A stretch of 64,000 bases of DNA from Echinostoma caproni. Its lineage: Eukaryota; Platyhelminthes; Trematoda; Plagiorchiida; Echinostomatidae. Location of the stretch: assembly GCA_900618425.1 (NCBI GenBank), contig UZAN01039373.1:177575-241574 (forward strand), in the 5' to 3' direction. The notes below the pieces were generated by a model. It was not told where the DNA came from, did not search any database, and was given only the letters and a program-made list of their open reading frames with translations. A program made the position numbers and the translations under genes. Shown here piece by piece: positions 12,700 through 25,030 of the stretch (positions are counted from its first letter, which is position 1; each line of letters starts with the position of its first letter).

Positions 12700-12815
12700 G
12701 ATAAAGAGCACTTGACAGCTGTTTCCTTCTGTTTGGGACTCGTCAGCAGGGCTTAATTTGTGTGTCCCTATCAGAACTCGATCCGCGAACATTCGGTTCG
12801 GAACTTCAAACGCTT
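12700..12815 (-). mobile_element. SINE B fragment, 3' part with hammerhead
   Basis: On the minus strand this aligns with the second half of SINE B: a TTTGAAGTTCC block, a B-box-like CGGATCGAGTTCTGATAG, GGGACACACAAATT, then the hammerhead. It is inverted relative to the two plus-strand 5' fragments on either side. The locus therefore holds pieces of at least two insertions, or one rearranged insertion. Confidence 0.65.
12705..12754 (-). ncRNA. Hammerhead ribozyme motif, stem II damaged
   Basis: On the minus strand: AAGCCCTG, core CTGACGA (12,746-12,740), GTCCC, a damaged return strand, GGAAAC, and a perfect 8-bp palindrome ACAGCTGT ending in cleavage base C at 12,714. Position 7 of the hammerhead core tolerates any base, so CTGACGA is acceptable. 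The stem II return strand (AGAAGG where GGGAC would pair) is lost, so activity is unlikely. Confidence 0.65.
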
Positions 12816-12870
12816 TCGTTTGAGCAACAGTTCACGGGCATCAGTGTGTGCGGATGGCTCAATCAGTTTA

Positions 12871-12945
12871 GAGTAGCATTCCTTCATTCACCCTTTCGAT
12901 GTTTCAAAAGCACCAGGCACTCTTGATGGTCTTGGGTGTTGAAAT
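12871..12945 (+). mobile_element. SINE B fragment, 5' part, second piece
   Basis: GAGTAGCATTCC and, about 40 bases later, GCACCAGGCACTCTTGATGG then CTTGGGTGTTG match the same stretch of SINE B at 12,591 and 28,337. It is truncated before the B box. Confidence 0.6.
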
Positions 12946-14132
12946 AAAAATTGTTGGAAACCGTTTGATGTACCCTTTTTGGAGAATGGAGCCAAATGCA
13001 CAAACTGTAAACAGGAGTTAGGTTTTACATGATCCAGTTATTTTGTCATCCTATTTTATGCGTGGATGTAAAGTGATTGTGAGACGAAAGCACCAATACT
13101 GACTAAAATATGGATATATATGTATACTTCGGACGTTGTAGAATCAGAAACATCAACAAAACAGGAAACGCATTCAAAAATATTTTGATGATTTTTGTCT
13201 CTGGAAATACATATGCGAGAAAACCACTGTAGTCAAATTCTCATCGAGTATCTGGGAGTGAAAGAAACTTGAAATTTTTATTTGGGCAGGGCTTCAGAAT
13301 AGGGCTGTATCGTTTCATTGTTAGGGAAAGCCAGCGCGTTAGCAGCGACTTCTATCAAACCTCAATGTTGGCCTCACCTGAGATCGAAATTTTGTTTTCG
13401 TCACAAGCGCATGTTGACGGTGCTGTGTTGTGCGTGTGCATGCATACGAGGTGGTATTCTCGTACATCGGTTTCAGTTAATGCCTACTAAAGCATGATCG
13501 GCTTGAGATATTATGAAATAGTTTATATATATATGATAATTGGATTTTTAATAAAGTTATTTAGCGAACATGACAGCGAGGAACTAGTTCATTTGGAACC
13601 CTTTACTGCCAAAGACGATATTCACATTTCTGTTGATAACTATCAACACAGATGTGTAATACTCAGAAGGATGAAAAGATACGGATTACCGTATTCACTT
13701 CAAGTTTTGGAACCATACATATTTTTTAGGCTCGCTTCTATTACCTGCAGCGATTGTACCAAATTCACCTGGATTGGTGGCTAGCACAAATCCATTGCAA
13801 CAGGTATCCTAGTTGGATACATTTGTAAAACTAGCTATTCACTATTGATACTTGAACCCTCCGCCATTAGAACATTGCGTTCTGGGGCGCCTGAGTTAAA
13901 ACCGTTGTGAATTGGATAGATCTGGCATACTGAACAAAAATATCAGAATTAGGATAAGATTAAACGTTCGGAAATGAAGATGAAAATCTGCAGGACAAAA
14001 AATATTCGATTATAAACCTTCTTCGTATGGATTTTTTGAATGTAAAGTGTCGCTTTTAGTTTCCAACCACCAAGGGTTTCCTTTTAGGGCACGAAATGTA
14101 CGGTAATCAGAATTTTTTAAACTGTTGAATTC
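12946..14132. other. Unassigned sequence
   Basis: No supported feature. An open frame at 13,494-13,784 (plus, 96 codons) has no recognisable domain and no partner exons. Confidence 0.5.
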
Positions 14133-14660
14133 TTTCAAGAGCACTAATACAGTACTGGCCGAATGTGATGCACTGAAATATTTTCTTCATGATCAAATGG
14201 AGTTTCATTGTATTTATCACCTATAATATTGCTTTAGGTATGGGCGATAATTTATATCTTGTCTACTTCGTTGTACGTATTTTCTGGGCTGCACGACTGT
14301 CAAACTTACCTGACCTGGAGTGCCAAGATTAAATGATCTGAACATAAAAACCGCAAACTGTATGAAGTATGACAACGCAAGCATTATCCCAAATTACTTC
14401 CATAAACCCTTACCATCTCGGTTATTTTTTATGAGGCATAATTTTACCTAATTTATAAGCCATTAAAGCAACTTTATTGGATAACCAAATGAAATTCTTT
14501 CACAACCCAGAGATATTGCATCAAATTAGGTTTCATAATCATAATCCATGTTTGATATCTAACTCACGGAATTCGAGAAGTACCACCTCAATCAAAGTCA
14601 ACCTTGAAATCAAGGCCATGTTTGTACACAGCTTTGAATGTTCAGATTGTTGTCACCATA

Positions 14661-15717
14661 GTGAAGTAAGCAGCGCTTGAAACCAAAAGTTCCCGTTATC
14701 TCAATGAAAAGGACAGAATCAGAATTGCACGAGCACACCAGCTGGGATTTTCCATATCACATCTTGCCTAATGGTTTAACATAAACAAAAGCACAATTTA
14801 CAGGATAATCCATGGGAAAACAACAACCAGAAAAGCTTTTGGGGGTTGTTAACCGAGTACATCCAAACAGGAGGACGATCTGATTCGTATTACTGTGAAA
14901 AACAATGCAGAAGATCGTTATCGTCTATCCAACGGAAAGATCTTCCCCGCCATTCATACTCCCTTCTGCAAAGGTGAATAAAAAAAATTTAAGATGCATC
15001 AGGTTTCAGCTGACGTTAAGCGAGCATTAAACACGCAGCGAAGGTAGCCGCGTATTGATTTTGCCCAAGAATTCAAATCTCCACGTGCGTCATTTTGGCG
15101 ATCGATTTATTTCGCCGATGAGTGCATGGTGTGCGATGAGCCTTGGAAGGCTAACAAAAAAATTATTTTTGGTGAGAATTTCCCAAAAGAACTTATTCCA
15201 CCAAATGAAAGAGTTTCTCACCCGTCGAGAATAATCATTTTGGCAGGGATAAAACATGGTCAGCCTTGTCGGTGGAAATCAGCCAAGGGCACCATGAATA
15301 GTGCGAAATTTGCATCAGTAATTTCCAAAATTTTTCCGGAATTTCATGAAAAGATCGTCTGAGGAAGTTATCGTTTTCAGAATAACGCTCTGTTTCATGT
15401 TCCACGAGAGGTTAGTAAATTTATTTAGTTAAGTAGTCTGGTTTACTTATAATTTGTTGTTAGAATTCAGAAAAAATGCGTGACTCCAAGATCTAGTTCA
15501 TGAAACTTCCTCCTAATATCCCGGATCTCAACGTGATTGAAAATCTGTTTTGAAGAGGTAAGTCAATGTGTTACCTATACATTGGACATTGGAGGCAAAA
15601 GTGCGATACGTAATGGAGCACAAAATAGAAAATGATTTCATAACAAAGTTGGTGGATTCGATGCCGAAGAGACTCGAGAAAGTCCTAAAGAACAAAGGCA
15701 GACCAATCGACTATTAG
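14661..15717 (+). pseudogene. Tc1-type DDE transposase, decayed, with one 53-nt intron
   Basis: A transposase that would cut and paste the element by binding its ends. One frame runs 250 codons from 14,661 to 15,410, with stops at codons 3, 48 and later. The start codon is GTG here but ATG in copy 2. Residues about 10-45 form the N-terminal helix-turn-helix (SEKDR-like start, then INKSTIYRI). The catalytic site reads FADEC with D at codon 153 (15,117), then FQNNA where the second D has become N (15,381), then PDLNVIENLF with E at 15,539. The C-terminus ends MPKRLEKVLKNKGRPIDY, typical of the family. A GT-AG intron at 15,411-15,463 must be removed to join the frame. At least one frameshift follows the final E. 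Total about 335 codons, normal for Tc1. Confidence 0.88.
15411..15463 (+). other. Short intron inside the Tc1 transposase
   Basis: The sequence opens GTTAGTAAAT and closes TTGTTGTTAG. Its 53 nt are not a multiple of three and contain in-frame stops. Removing it joins PRE to NSEKMRD in frame and leaves exactly 34 residues between the second catalytic position and the final E, the DD34E spacing. This supports a real spliced intron rather than decay. Confidence 0.75.
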
Positions 15718-15784
15718 TCGCACCTTAATTATTATCAATGTCAATTTGTTGTTAATAAAAACTGTTTCAAGAGTACTAATATGC

Positions 15785-18162
15785 ACGGGATGTTATAAAA
15801 GAGCTCATATATAAATCCATCTTCTCTGTGATTACCCGATAAAAACAATGCTAGCAGTATATTTTACAATAAAATGTTTCCTTCTCATCAGATCACAGTT
15901 TATATTATGGACAACTGAATATCGATGTGATTTCCACCTCGAGCGTATTTCGAAAAATAAAATGAGTCGATTAGTCACTTTTACTTTTATCCTTAAAGGA
16001 GGCTTAGGCTGTTCAATTGTACCGTATAGCTGATCATTGTTCAAAATAAATGAAATGCATTTACCGGATAAAACTGCAAGAAAACGAATCACAAGTTTGC
16101 GTCACCTGTTTCACATTTTTCAGCCTCTTTACTAAATTTGGTTCAAAAATGCGTCATTGATAAATTGATGATCAAGTGGAATGTATAGTCGTGGAATAGT
16201 TTCAAATGAAACTTGAAAAATTCAAATAAATAACTAAAAGGGAACTAGGTCCTGAAAAACAGGGATTGAAGCATATTTCTTGATTAAAAATAAATCTTCT
16301 TAAAGTATAGACTGTGTATATGCAATTATCCAGATTCTTGTTTCAGTTTCAGTCGCATATACGACGACGATTTCCATTCAACTTCGTAAATTCAACAATC
16401 GTCTATGTCCTTCGGTTAACTTCGTGTCATGGAATATTGGCGAATGATCACAAGCGCTTAACCGTTGTTTCACATGAATCCCTCAAAATTTAAAAGGTAA
16501 ATGCTCAATATGTGTTTATCTTCCCTGAAACTGATAACATTACATTTAGAGAACAGGAGTTAATTTGTTCTCGAGATAAACAACGACTAGAAATAGGTTA
16601 TTTAATTCTCTAAAATGCATTAAAGAAGTCCTAATGCATTAATTTATACATATTTGCGAAAGGAGGCTGCCATTTTCAGTACTTCCAGTGTTGAGCCATC
16701 AAAATTCAGCTAATCTATCGCAGACTAGCGGTCAGTTCCGACAAACAGATACGACCTACCGAGGAAAAATCTTCTAGGAAATATTTCTTCACAGTTGGTA
16801 ACTCACTCCAATATATTTTTGCGTGTTCTTTTGCCAGCCACGCCAACCGCTGTGTTTGGTATCCTCGAGGACAACTGTGAAAAGATAACGTGGATGACGC
16901 AATTTAGGATTCACGAGAGCCGTACAGTCAAAATACATATAGTATTATACATGCTGAGTGAAACACATGTCGTTCGGACTAGTGGTTCTTTTGAAGTGGC
17001 GTCCACCTTCAAAACACAATAAAATCACAAGTAGATTTTGCAGCACCGAAAAAACATTTGACTCAGTTCAGACCAAACTTAGTGATCAATTATGCATTGT
17101 ATCTGGGGTAAACATTCAGTTAAAAAATGAGGCCTGAATAGAGATTGGATATATTTTCAAACATAAGCAATAATTTTAGCAAACAAAAAAATTTTCTGAC
17201 GCCAAACCAAAGGTCTTAGAGCACTGCTCAGACTACACCCAATATAATGCGAAATCATGAGAATTGCGAAATTACCGAATTTTTATATCATTCTAATCAC
17301 GGACAACAGGATTTTCAAGCTAAGTTCGCGTTTTCTGGATTGCTTTTGAATAACTTCCATCATTTCAGTATCATTATTATTATTATAGTATTAGTGAGGG
17401 ATTTATTTGTTGAAACTCATAAAATCAGAAGGCACACTTAAGTGATCAACAAATCTTCGATGATCTAAAGAGGAGGATGCTAGGCAAAATTAACTCATTC
17501 ACTTGGAAGTTCTTGGAAGTTCTGCAAAGGGGATTGCATGACTGCTATTGTTCTCCTTCAAAATAGTTGCGTTGAAAGTAATGGGCGTTCAGTCCTTTGT
17601 TTAAGCATTGTGACTACTGAGACGTTTTCGAGCGGCATGGTACTGTAAACTAACAGCCAAATAAAAATGCATGACAATGTAGCCCTAATGTTACGAATTT
17701 CGCTCATTTGAAATGATAAAACATCCAAGATCCCCTTCAACTATGTTTTGTTTTGATAGTAAATACCCGTCACATTAAAAAACAGAATTGTGATTAGCTG
17801 TTCTACGGGAAATAATATGCTGGACGTGTAAGTTCGACAAATACTCTTCACAGAACGGAAAAAGGGGCAAATTATTCTTTAACCGTCATTCTTCAACGGA
17901 GTCCTATTCCCACGAATACAATATGTCTGTCATGTAATGAGAAAATTATTTCCGGGGAGAAAAAACAATGCCATGTAGACCGCCATTCACTGTGTCCGGA
18001 ATAAACAACTGACCTACTGTGTGAATGAGGATGCTTCGTGTGAACCATTCAGCTCTAATCATAATATGATACGTGGCATCCTCCCCACTCACTTCATCCA
18101 ATCCACCGACTACGGTGCTCAGGGACACGAATTTCCCTTGATCACAGAGGAAGTGGCATAGT
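15785..18162. other. Unassigned sequence
   Basis: Nothing supported. A TTA-type run at 17,375-17,390 is a minor simple repeat. Confidence 0.5.
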
Positions 18163-18166
18163 NNNN
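18163..18166. other. 4-base N run
   Basis: Four N between AGT and TAAT. It probably marks unresolved bases or a minimal gap, so local spacing cannot be trusted. Confidence 0.95.
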
Positions 18167-18329
18167 TAATATCGGACACTGTGTGAATGAATTGCGTATG
18201 GTTTTTTCGAAGATGTACCATCGGGTGCATTAGCTTCCTTTATCGCTCCTTTATACCGTATAGAAGAAGCTGAATGTAGCTCACACAGGATGAGTTCTTT
18301 CCAAAACCAAAAAAAGGTAGTGAAATATA

Positions 18330-18333
18330 NNNN
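18330..18333. other. 4-base N run
   Basis: Four N between ATATA and TGCAG, 163 bases after the first short N run. Confidence 0.95.
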
Positions 18334-18845
18334 TGCAGTGCATGAACGTGTTCCGGATGTGTTTTAATTCACTGTGTCTAATCGAGTTCAAAACGATTTT
18401 ATCTTCGTTTCATGGATGATTTACATGGGTGACCAAGTGGCAAATCCATAGGCACGCGTTTAACGAGAAGTTTCAAGCTTCAGTGAAATACGAGTGGTAT
18501 TTGAATTGTAAAATACAGAACATCAAAGAGCAATTCGTCCAGGATGTAACGAAAACCTGTGTAATGCACCACACAAATGATTCATCTGTATGAGAATCTG
18601 CAAAGCGATGGAATAGTGGAGAGTCAACTTTGTATGTATGGCATTGGGTTTCGTGCTGCACTGAAATTTACTCGTTTTTATGTTTATGGTCACTACAGGA
18701 GTTATACTGTAAGCTTCTGAGGAAGAAAATCCGAGCATATGTTGGAAGAACATTTATGGTGTTTCGACCAGTTCATAACAACTATATGTGTAACAGACAA
18801 GCAAACGTCAACATACTGTGCAGTGAAAACGACGTTATGCAGCTA

Positions 18846-19018
18846 ATGGCGTCATGTAATCATCAAATGAAGCGTTACCTGAAATCTGGGAGGTACTGAA
18901 AAGCTATTCTGGTTTGGTTTGTTCCCATCAGAGGTGTAGGTTCATCGATGCAACTGTTGATCAAACCTGGGAACTCACCGGTAGACCTCCAATACCGGGT
19001 AGCTGATCAGATAGATAT
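18846..19018 (-). mobile_element. SINE A copy (decayed)
   Basis: On the minus strand: TGATCAGCTACCCGG, a B-box-like CAGGTTTGATC, CACCTCTGATGGGAAC in place of the hammerhead start, AGCTTTTC, and the family tail ACGCTTCATTTG and ACATGACG. The order matches the copies at 391-596 and 25,425-25,612. About 20 extra bases sit between AGCTTTTC and the tail. The hammerhead is no longer recognisable as functional. Confidence 0.6.
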
Positions 19019-20446
19019 AAAGTTTAATTTAGTGTAAGGTACTTTTTACATTTTAGTATTGTAATCTGCTTGTAAAATACCTGCCGATAATCCGAAATTT
19101 ACCACTATTCAATTATATGTTTCAAATAGCTTGTGAACGTTCATCACCAGAAAAATATGGTGTATTGAACTCACTACGTAAGTTTGGCTGCCCGTGTCTT
19201 AAATAAAACCTGGTCAGCAATAATTTAGAGTGAGATTGAGAAACGAATTAACATTCTTTTTGTTTTGGAGCAATTAGCTTCTAGAAAAGCTGAATAGATA
19301 AACCCCATATTCAAGAGGTCCTGTTGTGCGTTTTAGGGTAACCGTTTCCAAAACCACGATATTTGTGATAATCAATATGGAATGACGACGAAACAGGGTA
19401 GAAAAGCTGCTGAACCAAGGCAATAGTGAAGCCTCAACACCAAAATGTGATAGTAGTAGCATGAATAAAATATTAGTTTTAAAGACTGTGGAGTGAGCTG
19501 ATAGAAGCGAATTTGAATGCCGAATCACCATCACTACCATCACCACTAAAAACAACAATTCCAAGGTTTGCAATACTGTACAATGCCTAGATATTGTGAG
19601 GATTTATTAAACCATATAGAAAACTTGGTTAATCACTTATAGCTACTTGGACCAAATGATCACCATAAGTATATGCATTTAATGATTTAACTCCTCTATG
19701 AACATTTAAACTAGCAAATTTTAAATCGAAGGTGAGACTAAAGGTTCTGTGCTACGATAGGGTTTTAAACGATGGTCTACACAACCCCGAGATTGAAAAA
19801 TTGGTTTTATTGTTACAAAACTTCAAATTAATTCATCAAAAAACAGGTAGACATTTCAGCTTTATTCAATGATAGAACAGTGTTCTCACATTGCTAAAAA
19901 TGCAGCACTTGATCTGTAAATGCTTTTGAACTCTCTTAGATCTCTGATATTCGTCAGTAAAACATTCGGAAAATAAGACTATTTGCCAATGGTACTGTTC
20001 AATAGGTGGAGAAAATGGATATTAGGATGATAAAGAACAACCACGACTAAAGTGCGATTGGTTTCAACCTCTCGGCCCTAGCTAATGGCTTGCTAGTCCC
20101 TAATGTATAATCAACCAGAAGAGCTGAAAAATATGTGAAAACTTGATATCTGATGTTGTTCGATCAACGTAAGCCAATCTTCTGGCAAAGTCATAACCAA
20201 AGAATGCTTATTACCGATATGTATGCGGCACTGAAGTGTATCAAAGCATTGAAGTGTACAATAGGTATTCCAGTTGCTCCATATCTAGATATAATGAGGA
20301 GTGAGTAATCTCCCACCTGGGCTTACGCGCTAAGTATTCGAATACTCGATGCAGTTTGTACAACCGAATCTAATGACATTGAGGGGCTAAAGTATCAATG
20401 ACCCTTACTCTATCGATGAAAACGAACTACAAATTCCCAATATAAT
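19019..20446. other. Unassigned sequence
   Basis: No supported feature. The 99-codon minus frame at 19,274-19,573 is hydrophobic and unrecognised. Confidence 0.5.
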
Positions 20447-20511
20447 AATGATCATCATGATCATCATGATCATCATGATCACCATCATCGTGATCATCAT
20501 CGTGATCATCG
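20447..20511. repeat. Tandem repeat of GATCATCAT type
   Basis: About seven degenerate copies of a 9-base unit (GATCATCAT, later with GATCATCGT and CACCATCAT variants). Each GATCATCATGATC stretch is itself close to a palindrome, so the array can fold as hairpins on either strand. Confidence 0.9.
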
Positions 20512-22864
20512 TTTTTATTCACCACTCAACTAAGTGTACGTTCCAAAAGTGGTGAGATACGTTTCTCTTTTAAAGACGAGGGGATAACAAAAGATTTCCT
20601 GCTAGGACGTCGAATTGGGTGAAAACATCTCAACGAGCTAGCAGAATTCCCTCTTTTCATGAACAAAAGACGAACGTCTGTGGGTAGATTTACCTTATTT
20701 AATCAGTCTGAATATTTACTAGTCGATTCGGAATCGGTTCAGTTAACTGGCACGATGAGCTTTAGTACAGCTTAGATAACCACGTGACTTTCGTTGAGAA
20801 TGCGCGGATACAGATGATCAAACGGTTAACGTAATTAGCTAAACACAGAAGGGGTGTTTTTGATCTAGCCCGTGCAGTGGCTCTTCTGTATTAGATCGTC
20901 GAATAGATATCTTGCGATCCAGTTGAGCTACTATCCTTTCTATCCGCTTGCTAAAGATTAGTGGTGAAAACTTGGATCCATATCAATGGTTATGCACTGA
21001 TGGCACTGTAAATGAGATTAGTCAGTTCGTCCAACCTATTCCTATACTATTTCAGCATCGATTCGTATCTCCATCTCATCCGAACTGCTACCTAAAAAAT
21101 GCATCAAAGCAATCGAACTCAGAAAGTGATCACTCACAAAAAGGTTAGACTATGTGATGGTGAGATTTCAAATTCCCACAGAACCGGGCTTGTATAACTT
21201 TGGTAAACAAAGCAGCTACAGAAATCAGCATAGCATGTAATGATCAATTATGTGTAAAACCTTTGAACACGCGCTTCCGGAAAACTACTGATTATGCATT
21301 GAAGCTAACCACAACATACTTCAGTTGAAATGTTGTTTATCTCTGCCGACCAGACCGGTTTCGTTTGACGGAATGGTTAATTTAACAGCGGTTTTTGAAC
21401 ATCAAACAACTTTCTCGTGCCGGTTATTTATTGATATCGTTTTTTGGTTAACGCCACAGAGGCAAGAATGAGAGTAATGTGGCCATGGACCGATTTACCC
21501 CACCAATTACGAAGTTTATCGATCATGACAGGGAGTGGGTAAGTTATATCTCACATCCGACAAAGTCAGCACAGACGGAGTCCATTATTTTTTTTTCTCA
21601 AGCAGATCACTAACTCTAATCAAAATTGTAAGCCTGTTGCCTCGTCTGCCTGTACTTATCGCAGACCTTTCATTATTTAGTTACATGACCTCAAAACGAC
21701 GGCTACGCATAAAGTGAGCTTGCTCATGTTATGTCCAAATAGCGACAATCCAGAACAAATGACAATAGGTTATTGACGCTCAGTGATAAGGTCCGGTTAG
21801 CGCGAATACATGATCTAAACTGCACCATCCTTTCCAAAACATTTTTCAAATCACCCAAACGTATTCGCTTTTATAACAAAGTTGACGCTTGAACAATATT
21901 TGTGATACATTCATGACTTTGACCAGTACCGAATACAGTGTATGAAATTTGGTCAGTGAAGCTCCTCTGGCAATCACCGATTTTGATTGGCTTTTCACGT
22001 GACATGCTGTGAGTCAATAATAACCCATTTGTCCAGTCTGATGGTGATATGTGATATATTTATCCTTATCAGATATTGGAGCAATGATTTGCCAAAAATT
22101 CGTACGACAACTTGCACTAATATTTGTACAACAAAATACCTCGGGCAGCACAATGTTTGACTGCTGCGTGTGCATGTGGACAGGTAGAGGCGGGAGATTG
22201 CAACTAAATTATTTCCTAATGCGATTCCTAAACAGGCAAAAGGCGTGCTGAAACCGGGCTACCGGAGGAAACCTGTACATTGCACGGGAGTGACGAACTA
22301 GTGAACTTACATAAACGCCTCTAAAATCTGACGATTTCACTTAATTCGAATCATGAATAAAAATAATTATGAATTTTTGGGGATGGAATAAAATACTTGC
22401 ATTTTGGAGAATACCCCTACCGATAGGAAATTAATATTCTAGAATAAGATAACATATAAAGACACAAATAGAACACGATTCATTCACTCAATCACCAAAC
22501 TGGGGTTCTTTGCTTTTTAAGTGAGTATTTCACGCATATGACTACTACCAACCCCATGACCCGCTCAATGCCGACTTATCTGCATGACGTTCCTATTCAT
22601 CTTGCATAAGTTTTGTTATAACAGTATCTCAGCATCCTGTTTAGCTTGCACTTTAACTGACAAAAAGTACTTCTTCGACGAAATAATTGGCAATGTACTT
22701 GAATGATCTTTTGTTTACATTTTAGCACTGCTATATACATGAAGACTAACTTATTTAAAAAAAAATAAAATGCAGGTATAGTTTCTCAGTAGAATATTTC
22801 AGACGAAATAAAATAAAATACACTTTTAATGAAATGACTTCCGGAACACACGCTCTCTGTTAAT
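20512..22864. other. Unassigned sequence
   Basis: Nothing supported beyond short frames of up to 67 codons without recognisable domains. Confidence 0.5.
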
Positions 22865-23000
22865 TGTTGTCAGTTCCCGTGTGAGGCCGTTTGGTAGATT
22901 GACTATTCGGACTGACCTGAGAGGATGAGCCGGAGTTCGAACCCCGATTGAGTTCATCAATGCGCATTACTGGTGAGCTCCAAAGTGAGAACAACTCAAA
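22865..23000 (+). mobile_element. Probable tRNA-derived repeat
   Basis: An A-box-like GAGGCCGTTTGGTAGA (22,883-22,898) is followed about 35 bases later by a B-box-like GAGTTCGAACCCC (22,933-22,945), a Pol III internal promoter arrangement. No acceptor stem closes, so it is not an intact tRNA gene. The minus strand of the same stretch is open for 98 codons, but it reads through these promoter boxes and is not favoured as coding. Confidence 0.4.
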
Positions 23001-24804
23001 CATAGTAAATAGCGATACGCTGAATGTACCGACGGTGCTGTCCGTGATGGACACAAAGTCACTACTCTGGAATTCTTCTCGAGCTTTCTGATTTTTCAGG
23101 CCTAACACCTCTGCTCTCAAGCCATTGATTGGAAAGGAATACCGAAGGGTGCACATCCAGCAAATAGTTCATGAGAATCAAATTCGCACACCATGGACGT
23201 ATAAAATTACTCTGATGCAGCGACAATTAACACAACATCATATCTTAGCAGTGTTTTGAAAATGTTATGTTTCTGTGGTGTTATTCAGCGCACTTTATTT
23301 TGATATTCACTTGATAAACATCAAACAGGTTCCATGATTCGATGAGTATTAATTCGGTGTTCATTTCAGAACAATCACATTTATGTTCATAATGAGCACC
23401 AGGGGTAATGAAGAATGACGTTGCTGTTTACTGACCAGTTGTCTGAATCAGATAAATAAAATAGATTCCTTGTTAACTAGCCCATGTGCTTTGGAGTCGC
23501 AACAGTCACCAAGTCCCCACATATTACACAATCACAAAATATAATTATGATCGAAGAAAATGAGAGAAACTCTAACTTTGATTGACTTCTCCGTGGAGTA
23601 CTCTCTTTGAGGCATGTGTTGGTTCGAGGAAAAGATTCCTCAACCAAATCTGAACTTCATCATTCAGTTGATAGCGGAAACAACACCGCAAGCGGGCGCA
23701 ATTAAATCCCGGAAACATTTTGCTGCATCTCAGCTGGTTCCTACTGCATAATGAAAAATATTTCGTATATCATAGGCATCGATATTCTAACGTGATATCA
23801 ATTTAACCTACATCAGTCTGACATTTCCCTTATTTACCACGTAAGAGACACAGTGATCTGGGACCATGTTAGGTAATCCACACCCGTGCTATGTAAACCA
23901 TTTTATATTCTGCAGTATGCAATAACCGAGATGCAGCGAAATGACTCCCGAATGAATGTGTCCCATTGAAGTGCTATGTTCTTTGTTTAAGTTTGTTACG
24001 GGAAATCATTGATATAACAAAGAGCTTGCCGGTTGTATGAAGCAGTCATGAGGCATAAACAAATTTCGGAATATAAAGAATTATGGTATGCATTTTGCAC
24101 TGCACATTCCATCAGAATGCTTCATACACATTTACACGTTCGAAATCGATGTTTGCCTAGAAATGCTCAAATAAGATCTGAATCTTTCAAACAAATGCTC
24201 AAACCCACATTTGTGACAAATGAGTTGTTCCCCTCTAGGACCAACATTTAGTTATTCACAAAGGGAACCGATCGTCGATCGAGCTGCAGGCTTGCCAGGG
24301 GAAATCGACAAACATGAGTAGTGTCCAAATAAGGCATACAGATCAAGGTTTTCTGACACAGATTATGGTCAAAATAGTAGCCGGCCATACTAAAAGGTTG
24401 ATGGAATAAATTCTGCTCGTAGATTTCCCAGCCTTGTGTTCTGTCGTGGATTCGGAGTTCGGTATCTGCCAGTCATTCTATCATCGGACTTCAGTCAATC
24501 CGGTACTGCAATTACGAAAAGGCCGACAGGAAATGATCAAATGCGATTAATACAGTTAAAAAAATAAGAAACTTTGGGGCCTTTTCTTTTCATCTGATGA
24601 AGTGTCGTTATTTGATAAATAATAGAAATGCGTATGCTTCAAGTAAAATAACGAGTGTGGTCTCTAAAACCCAGCTGATGATGGAACTACTCATTTTATG
24701 CTCATGTTGACAGTTAGTGATAAGGAGCATCCGTGGGATACTTGTGAAGACTTCATTGAATATGATCACATTGCTTTTTTTATTACACAATTGTATGATG
24801 AACG
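23001..24804. other. Unassigned sequence
   Basis: No supported feature. Confidence 0.5.
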
Positions 24805-25030
24805 GCAGACGGGTTGAGACCCATAGTTAAGATGACCTGCTGTGCCGTGATAAAAACGGATAACCTCAGCCCCGGGACTTGGAGTGGCGAACCACATAAG
24901 GCCCCGATAGGTTAGGCGTGGTATTGTCTACAACCTGAGTTGGGTGGTAGTGGCGGGGATCGAACCTCGGACTGTAGGGCCCAAAGCATACCGGTGACAG
25001 CGATTAAACTACTGCTCCACAATCATCCCG
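24805..25030 (-). mobile_element. SINE C copy 1 (tRNA-derived)
   Basis: On the minus strand a tRNA-like segment AGCAGTAGTTTAATCGCTG leads to the B box GAGGTTCGATCCCCGCC (24,970-24,954) and then CACTACCACCCAACTCAGG and further non-tRNA sequence. The same order of blocks occurs on the plus strand at 30,680-30,790. No hammerhead motif is seen. Confidence 0.6.

Larger units (their letters stand above)
14148..15781 (+). mobile_element. Tc1-type DNA transposon, copy 1
   Basis: The left end is TA followed by CAGTACTGGCCGAATGTG (from 14,150), very like the classical Tc1 end. The minus-strand copy 2 starts with the matching CAGTGCTGTCCGATTGTC at 59,738. Between the end and the transposase, about 500 bases align with copy 2. 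This copy lacks a 319-bp segment present there. A decayed DDE transposase fills 14,661-15,717. The right inverted repeat is not recognisable; the end is placed at the direct repeat described in the findings. Not autonomous: many stops. Confidence 0.85.

Noticed and set aside
17946..18230. 94-codon minus-strand frame as a coding exon
   Set aside because: It crosses a 4-N run, shows no known domain and no splice partner, and contains a repeated CACTGTGTGAATGA on the complementary strand.
18630..18899. 89-codon plus-strand frame
   Set aside because: Its end is antisense to the tail of a SINE A copy, and no domain is recognisable.
22860..23156. 98-codon minus-strand frame as an exon
   Set aside because: It runs antisense through a Pol III A-box/B-box pair on the plus strand and has no recognisable domain, so a tRNA-derived repeat is the simpler reading.
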